DNA from: Candidatus Hydrogenedentota bacterium
Lineage (GTDB): Bacteria; Hydrogenedentota; Hydrogenedentia; Hydrogenedentales; SLHB01
Length of the DNA stretch: 52,100 bases
NCBI GenBank assembly: GCA_020848835.1
Contig: JADLHJ010000070.1
Span: forward strand, 1 to 52,100
Direction: 5' to 3'
Position numbers and translations under genes: made by a program. Below, one piece after another: positions 34,858 through 44,265 of the stretch (position 1 is its first letter; every line of letters starts with the position of its first letter). The notes under the pieces were generated by a model. That model was not told the DNA's origin. It ran no database searches and saw only the letters and a program-made list of their open reading frames with translations.

Positions 34858-36264
34858 ATGGCAAAGAATATCTACGAAAAAATTTGGGACGCGCACCTGG
34901 TGTTGGATGAGCCGGGGAAGGAAGCGGTCCTCTACATCGACCGGCACTATGTGCATGAGGTGACGTCGCCGCAGGCATTTGAAGGATTGCGCCTTGCAGA
35001 GCGCAAGGTGCGGCGTCCGGAGCGCACCTTTGCGACTATGGATCACAACATCCCGACCACGGATCGTTCGCAGCCGATTCGTGACGAGATGTCGCGTTTG
35101 CAGGTTGAGACCTTGAAGAAGAATTGCGATGAGTTTGGCGTTGCGTGTTTCGACATGAAGGATCGGCGCAACGGCATCGTGCACGTGATTGGGCCGGAGC
35201 TGGGATTGACGCAGCCGGGCTTCACAATTGTGTGCGGCGATTCGCATACGTCCACGCATGGCGCGTTTGGCGCGCTGGCGTTTGGTATCGGCACGAGCGA
35301 AGTCGAGCATGTGTTAGCGACGCAGACCTTGTTGCAGAAGAAATCGAAGACGATGGAAGTGCGCGTGAATGGTGTGTTGCCGAATGGCATCACGGCGAAG
35401 GACGTGATCCTCGCGATCATCGGCAAGATTGGCACGGCGGGTGGTACGGGCTATGTGATTGAATATACGGGCGACGTGATCCGCGCGTTGAGCATGGAAG
35501 GCCGGATGACGGTGTGCAACATGACAATCGAAGGCGGCGCGCGCGCAGGGTTGATTTCGCCGGATGAAAAGACCTTTGAATACCTGAAGGGCCGCGAGTA
35601 TTTGAATGGCACGCCGCACGAGAAGCTGGTCGAGCAATGGAAACAGTTTGCATCCGATCCCGGTTGCAAGTACGACGTGCTCGTTGAATTGGATGCGAAG
35701 GACATTGAGCCGCAGGTGACCTGGGGCACGTCGCCGGGGATGGTGTCAGGTGTGTCGACAAAGACGCCGGTATTGCGCGAGATCGATGATGCGAATACAC
35801 GCTTGTCCACGGAGAAGGCGTTGCAGTACATGGGTCTTGACGAGGGCGTGCCGTTGACCGCGGTGACGATCAACAAGATGTTTTTGGGTTCGTGCACAAA
35901 TGGGCGCATGGAAGATTTGCGCGCGGCGGCGAAGGTCGTACGCGGATATAAAGTGAATCCGAAGATCGATCAGGCGATTGTCGTGCCGGGCTCCCACCAT
36001 GTGAAAGAACAGGCCGAACAAGAAGGTCTGGACAAGGTGTTCAAGGACGCCGGTTTTGAATGGCGCGAGGCGGGTTGCTCGATGTGCCTGGCGATGAACG
36101 ATGACCGTTTGGATCCGGGCGATCGTTGTGCGTCGACGTCGAACCGCAATTTTGAAGGGCGTCAAGGCAAAGGCGGGCGCACGCATCTAGTGAGTCCGGC
36201 GATGGCAGTTGCCGCGGCGATTAAAGGGCACTTTGTTGATATTCGGGATTGGCAATATAACTAA
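34858..36264 (+). CDS. leuC: 3-isopropylmalate dehydratase large subunit
   Basis: 468 aa, normal length, leucine biosynthesis: isomerises 2-isopropylmalate to 3-isopropylmalate with the small subunit. Aconitase-type features: [56 protein letters not shown] and [10 protein letters not shown], which supply the three [4Fe-4S] cysteines. The [18 protein letters not shown] block near the end is typical of LeuC. GGAAGG precedes the ATG. leuD follows after a 99-nt gap holding a long inverted repeat. Confidence 0.96.
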   Translation: MAKNIYEKIWDAHLVLDEPGKEAVLYIDRHYVHEVTSPQAFEGLRLAERKVRRPERTFATMDHNIPTTDRSQPIRDEMSRLQVETLKKNCDEFGVACFDMKDRRNGIVHVIGPELGLTQPGFTIVCGDSHTSTHGAFGALAFGIGTSEVEHVLATQTLLQKKSKTMEVRVNGVLPNGITAKDVILAIIGKIGTAGGTGYVIEYTGDVIRALSMEGRMTVCNMTIEGGARAGLISPDEKTFEYLKGREYLNGTPHEKLVEQWKQFASDPGCKYDVLVELDAKDIEPQVTWGTSPGMVSGVSTKTPVLREIDDANTRLSTEKALQYMGLDEGVPLTAVTINKMFLGSCTNGRMEDLRAAAKVVRGYKVNPKIDQAIVVPGSHHVKEQAEQEGLDKVFKDAGFEWREAGCSMCLAMNDDRLDPGDRCASTSNRNFEGRQGKGGRTHLVSPAMAVAAAIKGHFVDIRDWQYN

Positions 36265-36272
36265 GAGAGTTT

Positions 36273-36347
36273 CAACCACAGATTGCACAGATGACACATA
36301 TTAAGAAATAAGAATTGAATCTGTGTTATCTGTGCAATCTGTGGTTG
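36273..36347. repeat. 26-bp inverted repeat between leuC and leuD
   Basis: Arms at 36273-36298 and 36322-36347 pair over 26 positions with one G-U wobble, around a 23-nt loop. The arm sequence (CAACCACAGATTGCACAGAT) is of a type seen scattered in several bacterial phyla. In the leuCD message it would form a very stable hairpin shortly before the leuD ribosome site (GAGGAG). Confidence 0.85.
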
Positions 36348-36363
36348 ATGAGGAGTTAATTCT

Positions 36364-36957
36364 ATGCAGCCTTTCATAAAGTTGACTGGAGTTGTTGCGC
36401 CGTTGGAGGCGCTGAATGTGGATACGGACCAGATCATCCCGAAGCAGTTTTTGAAGCGCATTGGGCGGACGGGGTTTGATGACGCACTGTTTTTCGATTG
36501 GCGCTTCAACGCGGACGGTTCGTTGAATCCTGATTTTGAATTCAATGCGCCGCGTTATAAGGGTGCGAGCATTTTGTTGGCCAAGGACAACTTTGGTTGC
36601 GGGTCGTCGCGCGAGCATGCGCCTTGGGCGTTGTTGGATTACGGGATTCTGTGCATCCTTGCGCCGTCGTTTGCGGACATCTTTTATAACAACTGTTTTA
36701 ATAACGGCATGCTGCCGATTCGTTTGCCTGAGGCGACGATCGAAGCGTTGTTCAAGGAGGTGCGCGCGACGGTGGGTTATCAGCTCACGATCGATCTGCC
36801 GAACAACAAGATCGTGAAGCCGGATGGTTCGTCGATTGCATTTGAGCTGGATGCGTTCAAGAAAGAGTGTTTGCTCAACGGTTGGGATACCGTGGGCTTG
36901 ACCCTGCGCCATGAGGACAAGATCGCTGCGTTTGAAAAGGCGCGCGCTATCGCATGA
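36364..36957 (+). CDS. leuD: 3-isopropylmalate dehydratase small subunit
   Basis: 197 aa, standard length. The swivel-domain motifs [19 protein letters not shown] and [19 protein letters not shown] are intact. The start has GAGGAG 11 nt upstream. It works as the partner of LeuC in leucine biosynthesis. Its stop overlaps the VOC gene start (ATGA). No leuA or leuB is in the window. Confidence 0.96.
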   Translation: MQPFIKLTGVVAPLEALNVDTDQIIPKQFLKRIGRTGFDDALFFDWRFNADGSLNPDFEFNAPRYKGASILLAKDNFGCGSSREHAPWALLDYGILCILAPSFADIFYNNCFNNGMLPIRLPEATIEALFKEVRATVGYQLTIDLPNNKIVKPDGSSIAFELDAFKKECLLNGWDTVGLTLRHEDKIAAFEKARAIA

Positions 36958-37343
36958 CCGCGCCGCACGCCGCGATACTTGGCGTCGATCACGTTCAGAT
37001 CACCATCCCCAGAGGAATGGAAGATCAGGGGATCGCATTTTATTGCGGTGTGTTGGGTTTAGCGCAGATTGAAAAACCGGATGCGTTGAAGGGCCGTGGT
37101 GGGTTTTGGTTGCAGGCCGGTGATCGCGCGGTACATGTTGGTACGGAAGGCGGCGTGGAGCGGCGCGCTACGAAGGCGCACATAGCGTATCGCGTTTCCA
37201 ATCTATCCGGCTGGCGCGAGAAACTTGCGCAACACGGCGTCATTATCGAAGAGCAAGTGCCGATTCCCGGGTACAACCGCTTCGAGTTCCGCGATCCGTT
37301 TGGCAATCGCGTGGAGCTTATCGAGTCGCTGGAATCTGTTTGA
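36954..37343 (+). CDS. VOC-superfamily (glyoxalase/bleomycin-resistance fold) protein
   Basis: 129 aa covering one VOC fold. Visible marks: [12 protein letters not shown] (metal-ligand His), [23 protein letters not shown], and [13 protein letters not shown] with the C-terminal Glu ligand. Members include glyoxalase I and dioxygenases; nothing shows the substrate. It overlaps leuD by 4 nt, so it is made with the isopropylmalate dehydratase. Confidence 0.82.
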   Translation: MTAPHAAILGVDHVQITIPRGMEDQGIAFYCGVLGLAQIEKPDALKGRGGFWLQAGDRAVHVGTEGGVERRATKAHIAYRVSNLSGWREKLAQHGVIIEEQVPIPGYNRFEFRDPFGNRVELIESLESV

Positions 37344-37354
37344 TTGAATGTGCC

Positions 37355-37442
37355 GCGCCTTCAGCGCTCGATAAGTAAATGGGGCGGCTTGCCACCTGGG
37401 CCTTACGGCACCAGGCTATGAATCGTATCGCGCCTTCAGCGC
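37355..37442. repeat. Composite palindromic repeat (family C, copy 1)
   Basis: Two copies of GCGCCTTCAGCGC (37355-37367 and 37430-37442) flank a larger stem built on CACCTGG...CCAGG. The whole block lies between the VOC gene and the converging SDR gene. It resembles the layout at 48689-48802: small hairpin, large stem, small hairpin. Confidence 0.55.
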
Positions 37443-37506
37443 TTTTAACACGAGGTGGCCTATTGCCACGCGGGGTCACCCATTAACTCACGCGATTCGA
37501 AACGTC

Positions 37507-37575
37507 GCTACATCGCCATGAAGAACCGTCCACAACCATTGCTACATCGCCATGAAGCCGCCGTCTACCACCATT
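37507..37575. repeat. Imperfect tandem duplication of the SDR gene 3' end
   Basis: A 34-nt unit and a 35-nt unit (37507-37540, 37541-37575) are adjacent. Both start GCTACATCGCCATGAAG and differ by one indel and a few substitutions. The second is the true gene end, encoding MVVDGGFMAM and stop; the first is a remnant. Confidence 0.75.
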
Positions 37576-38300
37576 TCTGCGCCGGTCATCCAGGAGGATT
37601 CGTCGGACGCGAGGAAGAGTGCGGCGTTGGCGATGTCGCGGGCGTTGCCGAGGCGGCGCATGGGGATTTCGCCGGCGATGGCGGTGCGCTTTGCATCGTT
37701 CAAATACGGGGCTTGTAGCGGCGTGTCGATGAAGCCGGGATGGATGATGTTGCAGCGGATTTGTTCGGGCGCGAACTGGATCGCGAGCGATTTGCAGAGG
37801 GAGATGAGGGCGCCTTTTGCGCAGGTGTAAGAATCTTGCGCGAGGGTGAAGCCTGCGAGCGCGGAGATTGAACCTACGAGAATGATTGAACCGCCGCCGG
37901 AATTGCGCAATGCGGGGATGCCATGTTTTGTGAGGAAGAACGGACCCTTTAGATTGATCGCCTGGACTTTGTCCCAATTCTCTTCTGTCGTGTCGGTGAC
38001 AGATTTATCGCGATCCTTCCAGAGCACGCCTGCGTTTGCGTAGAGGATGTGCAACTTGCCGAAGGCTTTGACCGTTTCATCGATCGCGCGCTGGACGTCC
38101 GCTTCCTTGCTCACATCGCCCTGGATGACGTGCGCCTTCCCCCCCGCTATTTTTACGAGTTCGGCGGTTTCGTTTGCGGCGTCAACGTTGAGATCAAAGA
38201 TGCCTACCGATGCGCCTTCCTTTCCAAATAACACGGACGCTTCGCGTCCCATGCCGACTCCGGCCCCGGTGATAATTGCTACTTTCTCTTTCAGGCGCAT
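37542..38300 (-). CDS. Short-chain dehydrogenase/reductase (FabG/glucose dehydrogenase-like)
   Basis: 252 aa, classical SDR. Motifs: TGAGVGMG (TGxxxGxG), NAG (YANAGVLW), catalytic Ser in LVGSISALAGF, and YTCAKGALISL with Tyr and Lys. The C-terminus WMTGAEMVVDGGFMAM is typical. AAGGAG precedes the ATG. It stands alone on the minus strand, and substrate is not determined. Confidence 0.88.
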   Translation of the reverse strand: MRLKEKVAIITGAGVGMGREASVLFGKEGASVGIFDLNVDAANETAELVKIAGGKAHVIQGDVSKEADVQRAIDETVKAFGKLHILYANAGVLWKDRDKSVTDTTEENWDKVQAINLKGPFFLTKHGIPALRNSGGGSIILVGSISALAGFTLAQDSYTCAKGALISLCKSLAIQFAPEQIRCNIIHPGFIDTPLQAPYLNDAKRTAIAGEIPMRRLGNARDIANAALFLASDESSWMTGAEMVVDGGFMAM

Positions 38301-38410
38301 GATAGCTTACTCCTTCGATCTGCGTGCAGGCCGGACGGCCCGCGTAGTTCCCCCAGGTAATGCTTCGCGCCCACGGAACGGGTCCGTGGGCGCGCTTGTT
38401 CAAAATGGAA

Positions 38411-38860
38411 TTAGGCCTGGCTGCTGCTGGTGATGCGCCAGGTGCCGGCTTCTTTCTTCAGCGAAAGCGAGAGCGAAATCGCGCCCATGTTGCCAGACAG
38501 GCTTAGCGGGGCGACGACGGCCTCTTCGCCGTTGACGGAAATTTGCGCGCTGGCTACGTCAACCTTCGCACCATCCAAATAACCGGCGGAGATTACGCCG
38601 CCGAGAAATTCTTTCAGACCGGACTTATTCATACCGTCATCACCGGTAAATGAATCGGAGTAAAATGACACGATCTTGTCCACGTCCTTCGCGGCGAGGG
38701 CGCTTCCCCATTCGCCGAGCGTCTTCGCGATTGCGGCTTTTTCGTCGGCGCCTTTGGGTGCCGCAGCTTCTTTCGCACCGCCACCGGAGGTAGCGCAGCC
38801 CATCACACTTAGCACACAACCGGCTAAAACAAGGAAGCGAGAGAATGATTTCGTTTTCAC
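38411..38860 (-). CDS. NTF2/SnoaL-like lipoprotein
   Basis: 149 aa from a GTG with AGGG upstream. A lipoprotein signal ends in LSVMGC. After a Gly/Ala/Lys linker there is an NTF2-like domain: IAKTLGEWGSALAAKDVDKIVSFYSDSF, then a Gly-rich turn and a beta part ending WRITSSSQA. No catalytic pair is seen. It is divergent from the phosphodiesterase gene; their shared 164-nt gap would hold both promoters. Confidence 0.7.
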   Translation of the reverse strand: MKTKSFSRFLVLAGCVLSVMGCATSGGGAKEAAAPKGADEKAAIAKTLGEWGSALAAKDVDKIVSFYSDSFTGDDGMNKSGLKEFLGGVISAGYLDGAKVDVASAQISVNGEEAVVAPLSLSGNMGAISLSLSLKKEAGTWRITSSSQA

Positions 38861-39024
38861 AGCCTGACCCTTTATAAGTTGGTAAAAAGCCCCTGAAAAA
38901 CCACGCGCGCACGTGGGCCGAAATAGTATCTTTTGGGTGCGCTCGTGTGCAAGAGGCGCCGCGCCGCTGGTATACTGGCGGCTCTGTGCTGCGCAGTCTA
39001 ATATCGAGGTGAAGGCGGAGAAAT

Positions 39025-41145
39025 ATGAGTTCAAAAAGCACGCGACGCGTTGGGTTAAGCATTGCCGCGGTCCTCTTTCTTTTTGTGCTGGCGATCGGCT
39101 GGATTAGTGGCTGTGGGAACGAAAAGGCGGAAGCACCCGCCAATAATCCGATTGAGACTAGCCAGGCGCCCGCCCCAGCGGCACCAGCCGAGACAAAAGC
39201 ACCGGAGCAGCCGGCAGCGCAGCCCGCGCCTGCAGGCAGCAAGAAGCGCGTGGTGATTCTAGGGTTTGACGGCGTCGAGCCAACTATTGTGGACGCGATG
39301 TTTGCGGCGAACGAACTGCCAAACCTGGCGAAGCTGCGCGATGGAGGCAGCTACAAGCCGTTGACCTCGGCGATTCCCCCGCAGTCGCCGAGTGCATGGT
39401 CATCGTTTATTACTTGCAAGAACACGGGGGCGCACGGCATTTACGATTTCGTGGCGCGCGATCCGGCCTATTACATTCCCAAGCCGGGGTTTGGGAGAAC
39501 CGAACACACGAAACTCGATGCGAGTGGCGCGGTGACGCAGGCTGCGCGTTTCACTAGTTATAGAAAGGGCGATTCCTTCTGGAAAATAGCCGATGGACAG
39601 GGCCTGAAAATCACCTCGCTCATGGTGCCTTTCGCGTTTCCCGCAGATGACATGTCGCAGGGGCACATGTTGTGCGGGCTGGGTGTACAGGATATTCGCG
39701 GCACGGACAGCAGCTTCTTCTCGTTCTCGGACACGTATGAGAAACAGGAATCTATCGCTGGCGGCGCGTTGTACCCGCTCGTGTTCGATGGGGACGTAGC
39801 GAAAGTGACGATCCCCGGTGCGCGCGATATGCGCAATAAGTACGGAGCGCCGGGCGCATTTGTTGAGGTGGACATCTCGTTCAAAGTGGATCGGGCGGCG
39901 CACACGGTAGCGGTCACGACGCAAACGGAAACGATTACCGCGAAGAAGGACGAGTGGTCTCAGTGGGTGCGGTGGACTTTCGAATTGTCGCCGTCTTATT
40001 CCGTGCATGCGATCAGCCGCTTTTATGTGATCGATGCGGGCGAACACGTGAACATTTATATGGCGTGCCTGCAATACGATCCAAAGTCGCCGTATATCCG
40101 CTTTACGACGCCGGAGACCTTTTCGGGTGAGCTTGAGGACCGTTATGGTCTGTATAAGACGATCGGTTGGGACTTCGACACACATGCGTTGCGCAAGGAC
40201 ACCTTGACAGAAGATGCGTTCCTGACCGACGTGGCGCAGACGATGGCGTGGCACGAACGGCTAGTGCTCGATGAGATGGACAAAGAGAAGAACATGCTGA
40301 TCGCGGCGTGGACCGGGCCGGACCGGGTGTCGCACATGTTCTGGCGCTTCCGCGATCCGAAGCATCCCCTGTATACGGAAGAAGGATCGAAAAAGTATGG
40401 GCGCGCGGTGGAGGATACGTATAAGAAGATGGATGAAATTGTGGGCAAGGTTGTGGCGAAGCTGGCGCCAGATGACTTGTTATTGATTCTGTCGGACCAT
40501 GGATTCAAGAGCTTTCGCAAGGGGCTCAACGTGAATACTTGGCTCGTGCGCAATGGTTATCTGAATATCAAGGGACAACCGGATGCCGCTACGGCTTTTT
40601 CCGACGATTCAAATAACTTTCTCGATTCGATTTACGACTGGACTACATCGAAGGCGTATAGCGTTGGTATGGGCAGTATTTTCTTAAACCTGCAGGGCCG
40701 CGAGGCGCAGGGCATTGTCACCGATGCGGAATCGAGTGCGCTCATCGAAGAGATTAAGGGGAAATTACTGGCATTGACTGATCCAGAAACAGGGGAAAAA
40801 GTTTTCGATAACATCTATACCCGCGAAGTGTTCACAGGCGAGTCCGCGGCGAACGCGCCGGACCTGCAACTGGCGTACGCGGATGGTTTCCAGTCCAGCA
40901 AGCCGACTGCGAGCGGGCGTGCGCCGGCGGATATTTTTGAAATCAATGACGATAAGTGGAGCGGCGAGCATGCGAGTTCGGACGTGGCGAATACGCCGGG
41001 CATATTCTTCGCGAACAAGAAGATTAATACCGATGCGCCGCGGATTATCGATCTGGGTGTGACGGCGCTGACGTATGTTGGCGCGAAAGTGCCGGCGGAT
41101 TTTGAAGGTAAATTGCTACTCGATATTGGCGAGAGGGTCCAATGA
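39025..41145 (+). CDS. Alkaline-phosphatase-superfamily (type I phosphodiesterase-like) exported protein
   Basis: 706 aa. A membrane-targeting signal (IAAVLFLFVLAIGWISGC) may leave a lipid-modified Cys, followed by a Pro/Ala linker. The catalytic core starts VVILGFDGVEPTIVDAM and has the nucleophile region IPPQSPSAWSSFITCKNTGAHGIYDF. Further metal ligands: DRVSHMFW, LILSDHGFKSF and GEHASSD. The fold matches nucleotide pyrophosphatases/phosphodiesterases. The stop overlaps def (ATGA). Substrate unknown. Confidence 0.88.
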   Translation: MSSKSTRRVGLSIAAVLFLFVLAIGWISGCGNEKAEAPANNPIETSQAPAPAAPAETKAPEQPAAQPAPAGSKKRVVILGFDGVEPTIVDAMFAANELPNLAKLRDGGSYKPLTSAIPPQSPSAWSSFITCKNTGAHGIYDFVARDPAYYIPKPGFGRTEHTKLDASGAVTQAARFTSYRKGDSFWKIADGQGLKITSLMVPFAFPADDMSQGHMLCGLGVQDIRGTDSSFFSFSDTYEKQESIAGGALYPLVFDGDVAKVTIPGARDMRNKYGAPGAFVEVDISFKVDRAAHTVAVTTQTETITAKKDEWSQWVRWTFELSPSYSVHAISRFYVIDAGEHVNIYMACLQYDPKSPYIRFTTPETFSGELEDRYGLYKTIGWDFDTHALRKDTLTEDAFLTDVAQTMAWHERLVLDEMDKEKNMLIAAWTGPDRVSHMFWRFRDPKHPLYTEEGSKKYGRAVEDTYKKMDEIVGKVVAKLAPDDLLLILSDHGFKSFRKGLNVNTWLVRNGYLNIKGQPDAATAFSDDSNNFLDSIYDWTTSKAYSVGMGSIFLNLQGREAQGIVTDAESSALIEEIKGKLLALTDPETGEKVFDNIYTREVFTGESAANAPDLQLAYADGFQSSKPTASGRAPADIFEINDDKWSGEHASSDVANTPGIFFANKKINTDAPRIIDLGVTALTYVGAKVPADFEGKLLLDIGERVQ

Positions 41146-41657
41146 GCGTTTTGAATGTTGTGTTATACCCCGACGATCCGTTGACGAAGGTGGCGAGTCC
41201 GGTTGAGAAAATCGGGCCGAAAATCCAGCAGTTGGCCGCGGACATGTTCGAGACCATGTACGAATACGAGGGCGTGGGCCTGGCGGGGCCGCAGGTGGGC
41301 GTGGCCAAGCGCATCTTCGTGTTGCATGAGCCGGATGGCCCAAAGATGTGCTTCATCAATCCCGAAATCACGGAATTGGAAGGGCAGGAAGAAGGGCAGG
41401 AAGGCTGCCTGAGCCTGCCGGAAATTTATGTACAGGTGCCGCGCGCCACGCGGTTGCGCGTACGCGCGATGGACGAGCACGGCAAACCGATCGACTTTGT
41501 CGCGACTGGTTTTCTGGCGCGAATCATTCAGCATGAGTTCGATCATCTGAATGGCACGATCATGCTGGACCGTATCGACGTTTTATCACGGCATGCGAAG
41601 TTGCAGGAGTGGGACGATATTCGCGAGCGTGTGATCGCTGACGGCGTGCGGGGCTGA
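41142..41657 (+). CDS. def: Peptide deformylase
   Basis: 171 aa. Removes the N-formyl group from new proteins. The three motifs are GVGLAGPQVG (Q51), EGCLSLPE (C89) and HEFDH (H131, E132, H135); the Cys and both His bind the metal. The usual second Ala of GLAA is Gly-Pro here (GLAGPQ), a mild variant seen in some lineages. It overlaps the preceding gene by 4 nt and is followed by recR after 3 nt. Confidence 0.95.
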   Translation: MSVLNVVLYPDDPLTKVASPVEKIGPKIQQLAADMFETMYEYEGVGLAGPQVGVAKRIFVLHEPDGPKMCFINPEITELEGQEEGQEGCLSLPEIYVQVPRATRLRVRAMDEHGKPIDFVATGFLARIIQHEFDHLNGTIMLDRIDVLSRHAKLQEWDDIRERVIADGVRG

Positions 41658-41660
41658 TTC

Positions 41661-42263
41661 ATGTTGTTTGAATCACCGTCGGTCGATCGGCTTGTGGAGG
41701 CGTTCCGGCGATTGCCCGGCGTAGGCAAGCGCACGGCGGAACGTTATGCGTTGCACGTGTTGAGCGCGCCGGCGGAAGAGGCGCGGCTCATCAGCGATGC
41801 CGTGCGCAATGCGCGGGAATGTATTACTACTTGTTCGCAATGCTGTACCCTCACCGAAACGAATCCCTGTGGTGTATGCGCGAATCCTGCCCGCGATCAT
41901 TCCATTATCTGCGTTGTGGAGCGTCCGTCGGGGATGATGGCAATCGAGCGCGGCGGCGCGTATCGCGGGTTGTACCACGTGCTCAATGGCGCGCTGAATC
42001 CCCTGGAGGGCATCGGGCCGGACGAGTTGACTGTTGAGCGCCTGGTGCGACGAATTGAAGCCGGCGACGTGAACGAGATCATTGTTGCGACGAATGCGAC
42101 TGCGGAAGGCGAGGCAACCGCGCTATATCTTTCCAAGCGGCTTGCGCCGCTGGGCGTTTCCGTTAGCCGCATCGCGCATGGTGTGCCAATGGGCGGCGGA
42201 TTGGAATTGGCCGACGGATTGACCTTAAGCCATGCGCTGCAAGGGCGCACGAGGTTGGGTTAA
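41661..42263 (+). CDS. recR: Recombination protein RecR
   Basis: 200 aa, full length. Works with RecFO to load RecA on gapped DNA. The helix-hairpin-helix is LPGVGKRTAERYAL, the zinc finger cysteines are C58, C61, C70 and C73, and the Toprim region starts ICVVERPSGMMAIE with a later GLELADGLTLSHAL. Only 3 nt separate it from def, so both are in one operon with the upstream phosphodiesterase. Confidence 0.95.
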   Translation: MLFESPSVDRLVEAFRRLPGVGKRTAERYALHVLSAPAEEARLISDAVRNARECITTCSQCCTLTETNPCGVCANPARDHSIICVVERPSGMMAIERGGAYRGLYHVLNGALNPLEGIGPDELTVERLVRRIEAGDVNEIIVATNATAEGEATALYLSKRLAPLGVSVSRIAHGVPMGGGLELADGLTLSHALQGRTRLG

Positions 42264-42269
42264 TACGTG

Positions 42270-42298
42270 ATGCCAAATGCGCATGTCGGGTGTACAAT
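42270..42298 (+). promoter_or_regulatory. Candidate promoter for the toxin-antitoxin pair
   Basis: ATGCCA, 17-bp spacer, TACAAT (42293-42298). The -10 is good, the -35 matches four of six. It lies just after recR and 18 nt before the antitoxin start. Confidence 0.35.
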
Positions 42299-42316
42299 GG
42301 GCATGGAGGCTTAGTC

Positions 42317-42556
42317 ATGACGGTACATGGTCACGTGAAAGACGGAACGATCATTTTGGACGAGAATGTCACTCTCCCTGAAGGCGCCAAAGTGACAATC
42401 GAGTTGGACTGGGACGCACATGTCGAGGAGATTCGCAAGACGCTTCATCCAGAATTACAGCGTTGGTTTGGCATATTGCGAAAACATCCCAGCGATGACG
42501 ATCGCGATCTTGAGGAAGAGTACAGGCAGCACCTTGTCGAGAAATACCTGCGATGA
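42317..42556 (+). CDS. Antitoxin of a VapBC-like module
   Basis: 79 aa. N-terminal beta pattern HGHVKDGTIILDENVTLPEGAKVTIEL is like the short DNA-binding antitoxins of the DUF104 type, followed by an acidic toxin-wrapping tail (DDDRDLEEEYRQH). GGAGG lies 7 nt before the ATG. The toxin start overlaps its stop by 4 nt. Identification rests mainly on pairing with the PIN gene. Confidence 0.7.
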   Translation: MTVHGHVKDGTIILDENVTLPEGAKVTIELDWDAHVEEIRKTLHPELQRWFGILRKHPSDDDRDLEEEYRQHLVEKYLR

Positions 42557-42975
42557 CGTTGTTGCTCGACACCAACGTGGTTATAGACTTTCTTTCGCAA
42601 CGTCCTCTCTACCTGGATGAAACCTCGCGCATAATCGATTCCATACAAAAAGGCCATCTAAAAGGAGTGGTCGCTTTTCATTCGGTGACGACTATCTATT
42701 ATCTGGTAGAAAAAGCCGATGGGCATCGTAGCGCGATCGATTCGATCGATTGGTTGCTATCCATGTTTACAATCGCTTCCGCTGGACAGGAACTGCTAGT
42801 TCGTGCTCGCGCACTTGACCTGCCAGATTTTGAAGATGCTGTCGTTGTCGCGACCGCTGAAAGTGAAAAGTGTGACGCAATAGTCACGCGTGATAAGCAA
42901 GGGTTTGCGCGGTCGCCGGTCCCTGTTTACGATCCTAGTGCCTTCATTTTGAAGAACAGAGAATTTGGCCTGTGA
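42553..42975 (+). CDS. PIN-domain toxin (VapC-like ribonuclease)
   Basis: 140 aa. The PIN acids are D6 (LLLDTNVVIDFL), D92/E94/D95 (LPDFEDAVVVATA) and D114 (VTRDK). The second canonical Glu is not evident in TTIYYLVEK, where E53 may serve. PIN toxins cut RNA and halt translation when the antitoxin is lost. The next gene starts inside its stop (GTGA). Confidence 0.8.
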   Translation: MTLLLDTNVVIDFLSQRPLYLDETSRIIDSIQKGHLKGVVAFHSVTTIYYLVEKADGHRSAIDSIDWLLSMFTIASAGQELLVRARALDLPDFEDAVVVATAESEKCDAIVTRDKQGFARSPVPVYDPSAFILKNREFGL

Positions 42976-44222
42976 CCTCGTCGAGCCGGTTATTATTGCA
43001 CCTCACAATCTTCGCAGCCTATTTCTATAGCATGGATCAATGTTGCAATGCCGAAGATTCTCCGCATTGGCGTGGGGCAAATCGTGACGGGATTTATCGT
43101 GAGGCGGGTCTGTTGACGATTTGGCCTGCGGACGGGTTGAAGCCGCTCTGGACAATTGACGGTGTTGGCGAGGGCTATTCTTCTGCTTCGGTTGCTAAGG
43201 GCGCGGTTTACACGACTGGCATGACGCCGGACACGCATCACGGTTTGCTGACCTCGCTCACGCTGGACGGCAAACGGAATTGGCAGATCCAATACGGGCC
43301 GGAGTGGGAAGGCAATCAGCCGGGGACGCATTGTTGTCCGGCTGTGGACGATGGCCGCATCTTCGTTTTGAGCGGGCATGGGCTTTTGGTCTGTGTCAAT
43401 GCGGCAAATGGCAAAGTGATTTGGCAGAAGGATATTGCCAAGACCTTTGGTGGCGAAGTGCCTGCGTGCGGATTCGCGGAGTCGCTGTTGATCGATGGCG
43501 AGCAAGTGATCTGCACGCCGGGTGGTAAGGATGCCGCGCTTGTTGCGCTAGACAAGAAAAAAGGGGAGGTTGCTTGGACAACAAAGGGTTTCAGCGAGCA
43601 ATCGGCATATTGTTCGCCAATCCTTATTGAACGCGGCGGCTTGCGTCTCATCGTGACATTGACAGTGCAGAGTCTTGTTGGCGTTGATGCATCGAATGGC
43701 GCTGTTGTGTGGAAGACGCCTTTTGACGAAACGGAGAAACTACAGAACCACTCGGTGTCGCCCGTGTATGCCGATGGCTTGATCTATGTCACGAGCGGGC
43801 ATCGCAAGGGCGGGCAGATGTATTCGCTTGCGGAGGACGGGCGCGGTGTGGCGCTGAAGTGGAGCGATGAAGTCTTGAACACGCTTCACGGGGGTCTGGT
43901 GTTCGTCGATGGCTACGTGTATGGATCGAACACGACACATCGCTGGGTGTGCTTGCGCGCGAGCGATGGCAATGTGATGTATCGCACTTCCGGTGTGGGT
44001 CAGGGTTCGATCATCTATGCGGACGGCAACCTGTATTGCTATGGAGAGAAGGGCACGCTTGGATTGGTGCGCGCGAAGCCGGAGGCGTATGAAGAAGTGA
44101 GCCGGTTCAAGATTGTTGCTGGCGAAGGGCAGCATTGGGCGCATCCGGTGATTTCGGATGGCACGTTATACATACGGCATGGTGATACTTTGAGCGCTTT
44201 CGATATTAAGGCGAAGCAGTAA
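42972..44222 (+). CDS. Exported PQQ-like beta-propeller repeat protein
   Basis: 416 aa, GTG start overlapping the toxin stop. A hydrophobic N-terminus (LLLHLTIFAAYFYS) suggests export. Propeller blades show GAVYTTGM, GRIFVLSGHGLLVCVNAANGKVIWQKD, GLIYVTSG, GYVYGSNTTHRWVCLRASDGNVMYRT and GNLYCYGEKGTLGLV. The layout is like BamB and PQQ dehydrogenases, but active-site residues of the enzymes are not recognised, so a binding role is likelier. Confidence 0.82.
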   Translation: MTSSSRLLLHLTIFAAYFYSMDQCCNAEDSPHWRGANRDGIYREAGLLTIWPADGLKPLWTIDGVGEGYSSASVAKGAVYTTGMTPDTHHGLLTSLTLDGKRNWQIQYGPEWEGNQPGTHCCPAVDDGRIFVLSGHGLLVCVNAANGKVIWQKDIAKTFGGEVPACGFAESLLIDGEQVICTPGGKDAALVALDKKKGEVAWTTKGFSEQSAYCSPILIERGGLRLIVTLTVQSLVGVDASNGAVVWKTPFDETEKLQNHSVSPVYADGLIYVTSGHRKGGQMYSLAEDGRGVALKWSDEVLNTLHGGLVFVDGYVYGSNTTHRWVCLRASDGNVMYRTSGVGQGSIIYADGNLYCYGEKGTLGLVRAKPEAYEEVSRFKIVAGEGQHWAHPVISDGTLYIRHGDTLSAFDIKAKQ

Positions 44223-44265
44223 TGCACAGCGCGCAGTGATTCGCGAGACTACCTCTCCCCTACTT

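Noticed and set aside
37483..37977. Alternative frame ending in MVVDGSSW
   Set aside because: It is a shifted reading of the SDR gene continued into the tandem 3' remnant, not a separate gene.
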